A stretch of DNA of 42,998 bases from Bryobacterales bacterium (lineage in GTDB: Bacteria > Acidobacteriota > Terriglobia > Bryobacterales > Bryobacteraceae), in NCBI GenBank assembly GCA_025350625.1, contig JANXXL010000247.1, positions 1 through 42,998 on the forward strand, given 5' to 3'. Below are positions 18,953 to 26,342 of this stretch, one piece after another (the first letter of the stretch is position 1; each line of letters starts with the position of its first letter). A model generated the notes under the pieces. It had not been told where the DNA came from. It saw only the letters and a program-made list of their open reading frames with translations, and did no database searches. Both the position numbers and the translations under genes were made by a program.

Positions 18953-20395
18953 ATGCTACACTCGCGACGATTGAACGCCGGCATCTGCTATCTCACCGCC
19001 ACTGAACAGGTCCGCCTCCTGCGCTCGAAGCAGCTCTCCGCACGCGAAGTGATGGAAGCTCACCTGGAGCAAATCGCGCGCATAAATCCGCAGGTAAATG
19101 CGATCGTAACTTTGGCGGAAGAGGCGGCCCGCTCGCTCGCGCTGGCTGCGGACGAAGCCGCCGCGCGCGGAGAGTTCCTCGGCCCGCTGCACGGTCTCCC
19201 GGTCGCGCATAAAGATCTGGCGGAGACCCGCGGCATGCGGACCACCTTTGGGTCTCCGATCTTCCGCGATTACGTTCCGGATTTCAGCACGCTCTTGGTC
19301 GAGCGCGCCCAGCGCGCCGGCGCCATCACCATCGGCAAGACCAATACACCCGAATTCGGCGCCGGGTCGCAGACGTTCAATCCCATCTTCGGACCCACGC
19401 GCAATCCCTGGGACCTGTCGAAGACCTGCGGTGGATCGAGCGGCGGCGCGGCCGTTGCACTCGCCTGCGGCATGCTCCCCATCGCCGATGGCAGCGACCT
19501 GGGCGGTTCGCTGCGCAACCCGGCCAGCTTCTGTTCCGTGGTCGGCTTCCGCCCCTCGCCCGGCCGCATTCCCAATGTGCCGTCGCGAAACGCCTGGAGC
19601 CCGCTCAGCGTCGTTGGTCCCATGGCCCGCAACGTCGCAGATGTGGTGTTATACCTGTCGGCCATCGCCGGCCCAGATCCCCGAGCTCCTTTGTCGATCC
19701 ACGAACCCGCCTCGCGCTTCGCGCAACCGCTCGATCGCGATTGCCGAGGCTTGCGCATCGCCTGGTGTCCTGACTTCGCCGGTCTGCCGTTCGACCCGCG
19801 TGTGACCGCCGTCGTGAATGCGCAGCGGCAAACCTTCGAGGCGCTCGGGTGCATCACCGAAAATGCCGATCCCGATTTCTCCGGCGCCGACGAAGCTTTC
19901 AAAACACTGCGCGCCTTGGCTTTCTATCAGCAATATGGCGCGTTGCTCGAACCGCACCGCCGCCAGATAAAACTCACTGTCATCGATGAAATCGAACGCG
20001 GATCGCGCCTCACCGGACCGCAGATCGCCCGCGCCGAGGCCTTGCGTTCGCAGCTTTTTGCTCGCATCGGCGAATTCATGACGCGCTATGATTTTTTGGT
20101 GCTGCCGGTTGCGCAAGTTCCGCCCTTCGATATAAACCAGGAGTACGTGGCGGAAATCGCCGGCCAGCGCATGGAAACCTATGTGGATTGGATGCGCTCC
20201 TGCTACTTCATCAGCATGACCGCCTTGCCGGCCATCTCCGTCCCCGCGGGATTTACCCCGGAAAGTTTGCCGGTGGGTCTGCAAATCGTCGGACGCCACC
20301 AGGCTGACTGGAGTGTTCTGCAAATGGCGCACGCATTTGAAAGCGCGAGTGCGCCCTCTTTCCCGCCAAGCCTTGCCGAACGCGTAGAGCTTTAG
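18953..20395 (+). CDS. Amidase of the amidase-signature family
   Basis: 480 residues. The Ser-cisSer-Lys catalytic triad is complete: Lys87 in LPVAHKDLAE, Ser162 in CGGSSGGAA and nucleophile Ser186 in DGSDLGGSLRNPA. The family hydrolyses carboxamides. This single gene, without gatB or gatC, argues against the tRNA amidotransferase subunit GatA and for a stand-alone amidase of unknown substrate. An upstream in-frame start at 18905 would run into the pyrF start region; ATG 18953 is preferred although no strong Shine-Dalgarno is seen. Confidence 0.9.
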   Translation: MLHSRRLNAGICYLTATEQVRLLRSKQLSAREVMEAHLEQIARINPQVNAIVTLAEEAARSLALAADEAAARGEFLGPLHGLPVAHKDLAETRGMRTTFGSPIFRDYVPDFSTLLVERAQRAGAITIGKTNTPEFGAGSQTFNPIFGPTRNPWDLSKTCGGSSGGAAVALACGMLPIADGSDLGGSLRNPASFCSVVGFRPSPGRIPNVPSRNAWSPLSVVGPMARNVADVVLYLSAIAGPDPRAPLSIHEPASRFAQPLDRDCRGLRIAWCPDFAGLPFDPRVTAVVNAQRQTFEALGCITENADPDFSGADEAFKTLRALAFYQQYGALLEPHRRQIKLTVIDEIERGSRLTGPQIARAEALRSQLFARIGEFMTRYDFLVLPVAQVPPFDINQEYVAEIAGQRMETYVDWMRSCYFISMTALPAISVPAGFTPESLPVGLQIVGRHQADWSVLQMAHAFESASAPSFPPSLAERVEL

Positions 20396-20423
20396 CGTTG
20401 GCAGGCCCCGCCAGTCCCGGCAA

Positions 20424-20501
20424 ATCCCACCTTCGCTCCCACTGGGCGTCGCGCCAGCCCGCCCAATTTTCAATCAGCTCGCGGATGGCGAGTTGGTCCA
20501 A
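20424..20501 (-). pseudogene. Remnant of a SnoaL/NTF2-like gene (5' part only)
   Basis: Read on the minus strand from TTG 20501, the first 25 or so residues are DQLAIRELIENWAGWRDAQW and then ERRW. This matches the opening helix of NTF2/SnoaL-like proteins, where a consensus such as AIRELIENWA.WRDAGDWERF is common. After that the frame turns into unrelated sequence that runs antisense into the 3' end of the amidase gene. The rest of the domain (about 100 residues) is absent, so this is a truncated fossil. Identification is by pattern recall; a profile search of the translated strand would confirm it. Confidence 0.5.
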
Positions 20502-20578
20502 AGATCTTGTGTCATAATTCCAATCCGTGCAATGATCTAAGCTGTCCCTCCCACTATAGGCAGGGCGAGGAGCATCCT

Positions 20579-20983
20579 ATGAAATCGATTCAGAAGTGGG
20601 CGGTCCCGAGTTTCGCAGCCGTCATATTGGTGGCGGCCGTCGGCGTCATCTCCGCACAAAGCTCGGCAATAAAACGCACCGTCGTATACAAAGGTGACGT
20701 ATCCGTTCCTGGCCGCGAAGCCGTGATCGCGCAAGTCGAGATCGCCCCCGGAGGACGCGCCGGCCGCCACACCCATCCCGGCGATGAGATCAGTTACGTC
20801 ATCGAAGGCGAAGGCGAGTTGCTGATTGACGGCCAGCCCCCGCGCAAATTCAAAGCCGGCGATGGATTTTCGATCTCCGCAGGCTTGACCCACGATGCCC
20901 ACAATACCGGAACGCAACCGCTCAAGCTCGCGGGCATTTATGTAGTAGAAAAAGGCAAACCCATCGCCACTCCCGCGCCCTGA
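20579..20983 (+). CDS. Small secreted cupin-domain protein
   Basis: 134 residues: signal peptide (MKSIQKWAVPSFAAVILVAAVGVISAQ) and one compact cupin barrel. Cupin motif 1 is visible as GGRAGRHTHPGDEISYVIEGEGEL (metal histidines HTHP and the glutamate), and motif 2 as FKAGDGFSISAGLTHDAHN. ATG 20579 is preceded by GGCGAGGAG at good spacing. It resembles the larger cupin at 4417 in being exported. The WEGNTLV-family gene pair follows 34 bases later, so a joint transcript is possible. Confidence 0.88.
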   Translation: MKSIQKWAVPSFAAVILVAAVGVISAQSSAIKRTVVYKGDVSVPGREAVIAQVEIAPGGRAGRHTHPGDEISYVIEGEGELLIDGQPPRKFKAGDGFSISAGLTHDAHNTGTQPLKLAGIYVVEKGKPIATPAP

Positions 20984-21017
20984 AGAACTCTTCCCGGCAG
21001 CGCCGCCCGGTTGTAGA

Positions 21018-21818
21018 ATGATGCACATGATGAAACGCGCCGCATGCCGCCTTATAGGCTGGATGGTATTTGCGTCTGTAGCTTTCGCGATAGCGCTAGG
21101 GCAAGCGAATCCGGCCGACCCATTCGGCAGCACCTCTCTCCCCAGCCTTGAAACGAAGAAGACCAGTAACAGCGCCCCCGCGCCGCGAACCCGCGACGGC
21201 AAGCCGGACTTTACCGGACTATGGAGTCCCGACCGCAATTTCATTTACGACATCAGCAGCGCGCTCAAGCCCGGTGAGACGCTCCCGCTACAACCCTGGG
21301 CCGTAAAAGTAACTCAAGAGCGCATGTCGAAGGATGATCCGGAAGCCAACTGCCTGCCCGCCGGTGTCCCGCGCATGGCGCCCTATCCATGGAAGATCGT
21401 CCAGACCCCCTCGCTCATGGTTTTTTTGTACGAAGGGAACATCCACAGTTACCGCCAGGTTTTTATGGACGGCCGCAGCCACCCCCAAGACCCCGAGCCG
21501 ACCTGGTACGGCGATTCCATCGGCAAGTGGGAAGGCAACACGCTGGTGGTCGATACCGTGGGCTTCAACGACAAGTTCTGGTTCGATTTCGCGGCCCATC
21601 CCCACACCGAAAAATTACATGTGATCGAACGCTACCGCAGACCCGATCTCGGTCATCTGGATTTCGATGTCACCATCGACGATCCCGGCGCTTACACGCG
21701 GCCGTTTACCCTTTACGGCCACTCTACGCTTCTCACCAACACCGAAATCATCGAATATATCTGCAACGAGAACAATAAGGACGTGATTCATATCGTCGGG
21801 AAGGACGCCCGCAAGTGA
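21018..21818 (+). CDS. Secreted protein of unknown function, WEGNTLV family, copy B
   Basis: 266 residues (up to four fewer if a later ATG at 21021, 21027 or 21030 is used). Signal peptide around ACRLIGWMVFASVAFAIALGQ. Family motifs: DGKPDFTGLWSP, GVPRMAPYPWKIVQTPSLMV, YGDSIGKWEGNTLVVDTVGF, LHVIERYRRPD and TIDDPGAYTRPF. TAGAAT at 21014-21019 may be a -10 box, which would make the transcript nearly leaderless and favour ATG 21027 or 21030. Its stop overlaps the start of copy C as GTGA. Probably acts outside the cytoplasm; no catalytic motif recognised. Confidence 0.82.
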   Translation: MMHMMKRAACRLIGWMVFASVAFAIALGQANPADPFGSTSLPSLETKKTSNSAPAPRTRDGKPDFTGLWSPDRNFIYDISSALKPGETLPLQPWAVKVTQERMSKDDPEANCLPAGVPRMAPYPWKIVQTPSLMVFLYEGNIHSYRQVFMDGRSHPQDPEPTWYGDSIGKWEGNTLVVDTVGFNDKFWFDFAAHPHTEKLHVIERYRRPDLGHLDFDVTIDDPGAYTRPFTLYGHSTLLTNTEIIEYICNENNKDVIHIVGKDARK

Positions 21819-22630
21819 GATGTGAATTGCTCCTTGCGTTGCTGCCGGTCATGGTCACAGCGCAAACCCCGGCTTCGAGGATCCCCCGCATGCCGGATGG
21901 CAAGCCCAACCTCAACGGCATCTGGCAGACCATGAATACGGCCAACTGGGACCTCGAAACTCACGGCCCCGCCGCTGCGCCAGTGGTGGCCATGGGCGCG
22001 CAAGCTGCCACTCCACCAGGACTCGGCGTCGTAGAGGGCAATGAAATACCGTACCTGCCCGCCGCAGCCAAAACTAAGGAAGCGAATTACGCCAATCGTC
22101 TGGCTCTCGATCCCGAGACCAAATGTTATCTTCCGGGAGTGCCACGCGCCACCTATTTACCCTACCCGTTCCAGATTCTGCAAAGTGCGCAGTCGCTCAT
22201 AATTGCGTATGAGTACGCGGGCGCAGCTCGCAATATTAATATGGGCAAGCCCCAGCAGCCGCCTACCGATACCTGGATGGGTTGGTCCAATGGCCGCTGG
22301 GAAGGGGACACGCTGGTGGTCGACGTAATCGGCTTTAACGACCAGACGTGGTTCGACCGCGCCGGCGATTTTCATAGCGACTCGCTGCACGTCGTCGAGC
22401 GCTATACGCCTGTCAGCGCCGGTACCATCCAGTACCAGGCAACAATGGAGGACCCTAAAGTCTTCTCGCGACCCTGGAAAATCAGCATGCCGCTTTACAG
22501 GCATCTCGAAAAGAATATCCAGTTGATGGAATTCAAGTGCGCGGAGCTAACCGAAGAGCTGCTCTACGGTCATCTTCGCAAGAAGCCGGAAAGTATCACG
22601 CGTCCGTCACCGGCCCAGCCGCAGCAGTAG
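21815..22630 (+). CDS. Secreted protein of unknown function, WEGNTLV family, copy C
   Basis: 271 residues from GTG 21815, which overlaps the stop of copy B by four bases; the signal peptide is short (MRCELLLALLPVMVTAQ). Family motifs are DGKPNLNGIWQT, GVPRATYLPYPFQILQSAQSLIIAYEY, GWSNGRWEGDTLVVDVIGF, LHVVERYTPVS and MEDPKVFSRPW. Tandem translational coupling of two divergent paralogues suggests they work as a pair or heteromer. No function known to me. Confidence 0.82.
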   Translation: MRCELLLALLPVMVTAQTPASRIPRMPDGKPNLNGIWQTMNTANWDLETHGPAAAPVVAMGAQAATPPGLGVVEGNEIPYLPAAAKTKEANYANRLALDPETKCYLPGVPRATYLPYPFQILQSAQSLIIAYEYAGAARNINMGKPQQPPTDTWMGWSNGRWEGDTLVVDVIGFNDQTWFDRAGDFHSDSLHVVERYTPVSAGTIQYQATMEDPKVFSRPWKISMPLYRHLEKNIQLMEFKCAELTEELLYGHLRKKPESITRPSPAQPQQ

Positions 22631-22833
22631 CGGCGAACCCATCGCGTATAGTCGTGGTCCCATGCGCCCGGTGTCGAAAGATAGCCTGCTCGTTCTTGCG
22701 CCGATAGCTGCCGGTGTGGCAGAATCACTGAACGGACGGCTTCTAAGCCCGGCAATTTCCACTGAAAGCAGGCATCCATGTACGCTGCTAGCTCGCGCGG
22801 GCCACAAGGCTCATCCACTCCACGGAGCGGGCG

Positions 22834-22974
22834 ATGAGACTTATCTTCCTATTGCTGGGTTTCGTTGCCCCCGCCTTAGCCATGCTCCTGTTGGTTGGTT
22901 TGAGCTGGCAGGAAGGGCGTAAGGAACGGCGGCGGCAGGTGGCCCTCCGGCAATGGTTACGGACGCAAGGGTAA
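22834..22974 (+). CDS. Possible small single-pass membrane protein
   Basis: A 46-residue open frame starting at ATG 22834, with GGAG six bases ahead. The first 24 residues form one hydrophobic helix (MRLIFLLLGFVAPALAMLLL...) followed by a strongly basic tail (EGRKERRRQVALRQWLRTQG). That layout suits a small inner-membrane protein. It lies alone in the gap between copy C and the convergent gene at 22990. Coding status is not proven; conservation in a related genome would decide it. Confidence 0.45.
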   Translation: MRLIFLLLGFVAPALAMLLLVGLSWQEGRKERRRQVALRQWLRTQG

Positions 22975-22989
22975 GGCCCGGCAGCATCA

Positions 22990-24339
22990 TCACAAGCGCG
23001 CGATTTCCTCGATCAGGCTGCTCAGCGCTTTGCGAAACTGTTCCGGAGTGTAAACCTCGAACACCCGCGGCTGCAGCGGCTTCAAAAGAGAGCCTAGGGA
23101 ATCGAACGGTTCGGCCGCTGCCGGGGGCAGGCCCGCGCCGGGAAGGTTACGCCGCCCCCGGGGCATGAGAGGATCGTACATCGCGGGTATCGCCAGCGGC
23201 TCCTGCGGCAAATGGTAGCGGATGTAATAGACCTTCGCGTTGGGCTTGCCGGTGAGTTCAATCGGCCGCATGTCCTCGCCGGAATTGAAGGTGGTGGGCC
23301 CGCTCAGCACGATCAGCGCGCGAAACGGCTCCTCGGCGCCTGGCCGGCTGGCGTCCCCCAATCGCTGGCGGACTTGCTCGACGAAGAACTGCGCGTTCTG
23401 CTCGCGATGCGCCAGCGAGCGGACGTCGATCTTATTGGGATCAGCCTCGGTAAGCGCGTCCCGCATCCGCGGCCAATCCAGCTCGCGCACAGCGTCCTGC
23501 TCGAAAATCACGCGCCGGTTGGGAATATCCAGCAGAGTTACATGCAGCGATCCCCCGCTCACAGCCATCTGCGAAAAGACCTTTAACGCGGGGACCACAT
23601 TCGCCAAACCCCGGTTGCTGATGGTTCCCACGCCCAGCCCCCCCTGACCCCCGCCCAGCCCCTGGCCCGCGGCCGGTCTTTGGGTAGGCCCGGAAGCGGC
23701 AGTATTCATCAGCACTTCCACCCGAATCGGCCGCCGTGCAGTCACCGGCAGCTGCAGTCGCCCCGTCAAGTCGGGCCGGAACCAGGCGTCCGGCGTTTCC
23801 ATCGCATGCGGCAGTTCTACGGGGGGCAGATCCTTCCACGCGGCAGGCAGCGGATCGTTGCGCAATGGGTTTACGTGCAGAGTCTTTTGGACCGCGCTGT
23901 GCTCCCCGGTCTTGGCATCGAACAGAACCAGGTCCACGCGGTAATCCCCTGGCAGCACAAAAGCCTCCTGGTCGTAGATGATGTTCGATTTCGCGGCCTC
24001 GTCCTTCACATTCTGCAGGTCGACGATGCCGTGAGCCTGGTAAGCCCGGTCGGCGCTATCGCGGAATTGAATCAGCATCACTAGCTGGCCATGCCCGCGC
24101 CGGCCGACCAGTTCGTTGCCGTCCACCTGGATTTCCGCTCCCGCCAGGAGCCGCTGATGGCTGCTCAGTTCCGCCGGCAGGACCCGCGTCGTCCAGCGAA
24201 ACTTCGTCTGGTCGCCGTCCGCAAGCCAGCGGTTAAAGGGCACTGCTGCAAATACTGGATCGGAAACGCCCTGCGCTCCGGCAGACGCGAATGCGGCCCA
24301 ACCCAGCAGAACTATCGTCAAACCATGTCTTAGAACCAC
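22990..24339 (-). CDS. Secreted protein, Acidobacteriota VWFA-related type
   Basis: About 449 residues from GTG 24339, which is preceded by an AGAGAG Shine-Dalgarno and begins a clean signal peptide (VLRHGLTIVLLGWAAFASAGAQ). An in-frame TTG further upstream at 24423 would bury that signal. The C-terminal half has a strand-rich region, ALIVLSGPTTFNSGEDMRP and KVYYIRYHL, with long spacing as in von Willebrand A-like folds, but a full MIDAS motif DxSxS is not visible. A low-complexity stretch (GQGLGGGQGGLGVGT) occurs near the middle. Function unknown. Operator-like inverted repeats lie 60-100 bases upstream. Confidence 0.65.
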   Translation of the reverse strand: MVLRHGLTIVLLGWAAFASAGAQGVSDPVFAAVPFNRWLADGDQTKFRWTTRVLPAELSSHQRLLAGAEIQVDGNELVGRRGHGQLVMLIQFRDSADRAYQAHGIVDLQNVKDEAAKSNIIYDQEAFVLPGDYRVDLVLFDAKTGEHSAVQKTLHVNPLRNDPLPAAWKDLPPVELPHAMETPDAWFRPDLTGRLQLPVTARRPIRVEVLMNTAASGPTQRPAAGQGLGGGQGGLGVGTISNRGLANVVPALKVFSQMAVSGGSLHVTLLDIPNRRVIFEQDAVRELDWPRMRDALTEADPNKIDVRSLAHREQNAQFFVEQVRQRLGDASRPGAEEPFRALIVLSGPTTFNSGEDMRPIELTGKPNAKVYYIRYHLPQEPLAIPAMYDPLMPRGRRNLPGAGLPPAAAEPFDSLGSLLKPLQPRVFEVYTPEQFRKALSSLIEEIARL

Positions 24340-24399
24340 AAGCTCTCTTTTCAGTATCGCCGAGCGCAAAAGCCAGTCATCCAGGGACGCGCCAATGTA

Positions 24400-24438
24400 C
24401 TTAGTACTTAGCGAAGCCCGCAAAGTCTAAGTACTAAG
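24400..24438. repeat. Perfect 12-bp inverted repeat, operator-like
   Basis: CTTAGTACTTAG (24400-24411) and its exact reverse complement CTAAGTACTAAG (24427-24438) are separated by 15 bases. Each arm is itself one change away from the palindrome CTAAGTACTTAG. Two near-palindromes, about 2.5 turns apart, lie between two divergent genes; this is the usual form of a dimeric repressor operator. The regulator is not in the window. Confidence 0.5.
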
Positions 24439-24548
24439 ATGGCGGCCCCTCCCCTGAGGTTCCCTCGATGCCGTTCATACCCGAATCCGCCACCCCCAAA
24501 CGGTGAAAATAATGTGCTAAAGTCGTCTTGTCGGGCTGGGCGGTGAAA

Positions 24549-24566
24549 CAGGGATCCCTGTATACT
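24549..24566 (+). promoter_or_regulatory. Palindrome CAGGGATCCCTG next to a -10-like TATACT
   Basis: A perfect 12-bp palindrome (24549-24560) directly abuts TATACT (24561-24566), about 50 bases before the small secreted protein gene at 24617. The position overlaps where the -35/-10 spacer would be, so it could be a repressor site. No good -35 hexamer is visible. Confidence 0.35.
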
Positions 24567-24616
24567 GATCTAGTACCGTAGAAACGGAATTCCAGTAAAC
24601 CTAAGAGGAAAACACT

Positions 24617-24913
24617 ATGAACAAAGCAATCGTGGTATTCGCATTGGCTGCAGGCTTTTCGACCAGTGCAATGGCGGCGGAGTTTAAAGGCTACATCATT
24701 GACGAAAAATGCTCCACCAAAGCTGCTATGAAGGGCAATGTGGACTGTGCCACCAAGTGCATCAAGGATGGCTCTCCTGCTGTTCTGGTCACCGACGAGG
24801 GCAAGGTTTACAAAATCGCCGACCAGGCGAAGGTGACCGCCATGGCTGGTAAGCAAGTGACCATCACCGGCGCGATGACCGGCGACACCATCACCGTTAC
24901 TAGCATTAAATAG
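24617..24913 (+). CDS. Small secreted protein, DUF5818-like
   Basis: 98 residues with a clear signal peptide (MNKAIVVFALAAGFSTSAMAA). The mature part has three cysteines (DEKCSTK, DCATKC) followed by a small beta domain: VLVTDEGKVYKIADQAKVTAMAGKQVTITGAMTGDTITVTSI. The order 'G.I.D..C, CxxxC, V..G..Y.i.....v...AG..V.v.G' is like the exported OB-fold-like DUF5818 proteins common in Acidobacteriota; this is pattern memory, not a search. AAGAGGAAAA provides the ribosome binding site. Function unknown. Confidence 0.75.
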   Translation: MNKAIVVFALAAGFSTSAMAAEFKGYIIDEKCSTKAAMKGNVDCATKCIKDGSPAVLVTDEGKVYKIADQAKVTAMAGKQVTITGAMTGDTITVTSIK

Positions 24914-24922
24914 TGAGTTTGC

Positions 24923-24957
24923 GGGGAGGCCCCATAGCCCGGCTACGGCGTCTCCCC
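24923..24957 (+). terminator. GC-rich hairpin after the small secreted protein gene
   Basis: GGGGAG (24923-24928) pairs with CTCCCC (24952-24957), enclosing a second small hairpin TAGCC-CG-GGCTA. The position 10 bases after the stop suggests a terminator or mRNA stabiliser, but no T-run follows, so intrinsic termination is not assured. Confidence 0.4.
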
Positions 24958-25054
24958 AAACTCTCCTGCTTCTCCCCTTAAGTAGTGCTTCCGCCACTGT
25001 TGTGCGCGCTCGCCCCTCCCAGCTCAGCCGTTGCAGCCCCAGGATGGCGTCTGC

Positions 25055-25373
25055 ATGCTCACCGTGTTCCTCCTCGTCATCTCAAACACCTTCATGACCT
25101 TCACCTGCTAAGAAGCCACGCTCGTGGGACCATGGTCGAAGCCGTGCTCCTCAAATTGGCTGATCGCATTGGGTGAATACTGTTTTCAGGTCTCAGCGAA
25201 CCGGTTGGGGCTAAGCACGCTTTACCGGGTATCAGTTAAAAATCATCCAGGAGTCCACCACTATGTTGGTATTCGCCTGCTTCTATCTGGGCGAGTCCTT
25301 GCGTTGGAACTACGCGCTCTCTTTTCTATGCCTCGCCGCTGCGCTGATCTTCGCCTTCTGGGGGCGGGCGTAG
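25055..25373 (+). pseudogene. DUF486 (DMT superfamily) small membrane protein gene, inactivated
   Basis: The three forward-strand pieces rebuild a DUF486 protein. From ATG 25055, MLTVFLLVISNTFMTFTC runs into a TAA at 25109, where the family has a Tyr codon (consensus FMTF.WYGHL). The same frame resumes with NWLIALGEYCFQVSANRLG (family: WGIAFFEYCFQVPANRIG). Near 25228-25233, in an A5 run, the frame moves by one base to give KIIQE, TTMLVFACFYLGESLRWNY and a clean end at TAG 25373. Total length (319 bases) equals a normal gene of about 105 codons. A sequencing error could explain the A-run shift but not the stop as easily. Confidence 0.7.
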
Positions 25374-25397
25374 ATTTATATCAACTACCATCGTGGT

Positions 25398-26330
25398 ATG
25401 GAAAAGCCCACTTTCGATCCCGGCTTAACACAACAATTCACCGGCGTCCTGCGGCGCAGCATCAATAAGGACGGAAGCTTCAACGTCTCCCGGCGCGGCG
25501 GCCGCTGGCGCGACTTCCACCCCTACCTGCAGATGCTCAGCATGACCTGGCCGCAGTTCTTCGCGATCGTACTCTCCGGGTACCTGCTGCTCAATCTTCT
25601 CTTCGCGCTGGTATATTTCGCCCTCGGACCCGGTCACCTGCAAGGCGCCGATGGCGCCAACGAAATGGAGCGTTTCCTAAACGATTTCTTTTTCAGCACG
25701 CATACCTTGACTACCGTCGGCTACGGAAACATGGTCCCAGCAACCGTAATTGTCAATATAGTCGCGTCGCTTGAAGCCCTTTGCGGCTTGATGGCCGTAG
25801 CCCTCGGTACCGGATTGACGTTCGGCCGTTTCTCGCGGCCCTCCGCAAGGATTGCCTTCAGCGAGCGCATCCTTATGGCGCCCTACCAGGAGCAGAGCAG
25901 CCTGCAATGCCGTATCGCCAACCTGCGGCCTAATATATTGATGGAACTCGAAGCCAATTTGATCCTGATGACAGTCGAAGGAACGCCCGGCAACATGAAA
26001 CGGCGTTTCGAACCGCTCAAACTCGAACGCGACAAGATCTATTTTCTGGCGCTGACCTGGACCATCGTGCATCCCCTCGACGAAACCAGCCCCCTCTACG
26101 GAAAAACGGCGCAGGATCTGGAGCGCCTGCAAGCGGAGTTCGTGATTCTGATCAAAGCCTTCGACGACACCTTTAGCCAGACCGTTCACTCGCGTTATTC
26201 CTATCGCTACGATGAGCTGGCATGGCAAGCGAAATTCTATCCTGCGTTCGAGATTAACGAAACCGGGGACATGATCCTGAACGTGGATCGCGTGGGCAGC
26301 CACGCGCTCTTAGGCGAAGGCCGCTCCTAA
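25398..26330 (+). CDS. Inward-rectifier potassium channel (KirBac type)
   Basis: 310 residues. A slide helix (GGRWRDFHPYLQML), TM1 (FFAIVLSGYLLLNLLFALVYFAL), a pore helix and selectivity filter TTVGYG (105-110), and TM2 (IVNIVASLEALCGLMAVALGTGLTFGRFSRP) are followed by the cytoplasmic immunoglobulin-like Kir domain (FSERILMAPYQ... LRPNILMELEANL). This is the full two-TM Kir architecture. It probably moves potassium across the inner membrane; gating ligand unknown. The gene starts 25 bases after the broken DUF486 gene. Confidence 0.93.
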   Translation: MEKPTFDPGLTQQFTGVLRRSINKDGSFNVSRRGGRWRDFHPYLQMLSMTWPQFFAIVLSGYLLLNLLFALVYFALGPGHLQGADGANEMERFLNDFFFSTHTLTTVGYGNMVPATVIVNIVASLEALCGLMAVALGTGLTFGRFSRPSARIAFSERILMAPYQEQSSLQCRIANLRPNILMELEANLILMTVEGTPGNMKRRFEPLKLERDKIYFLALTWTIVHPLDETSPLYGKTAQDLERLQAEFVILIKAFDDTFSQTVHSRYSYRYDELAWQAKFYPAFEINETGDMILNVDRVGSHALLGEGRS

Positions 26331-26342
26331 GGCAAGGCTGCC

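Noticed and set aside
25124-25468. 114-codon open frame taken as one intact protein
   Set aside because: Only its first third resembles DUF486; after the A5 run the family reading moves to the next frame, so the open frame is a product of the frameshift.
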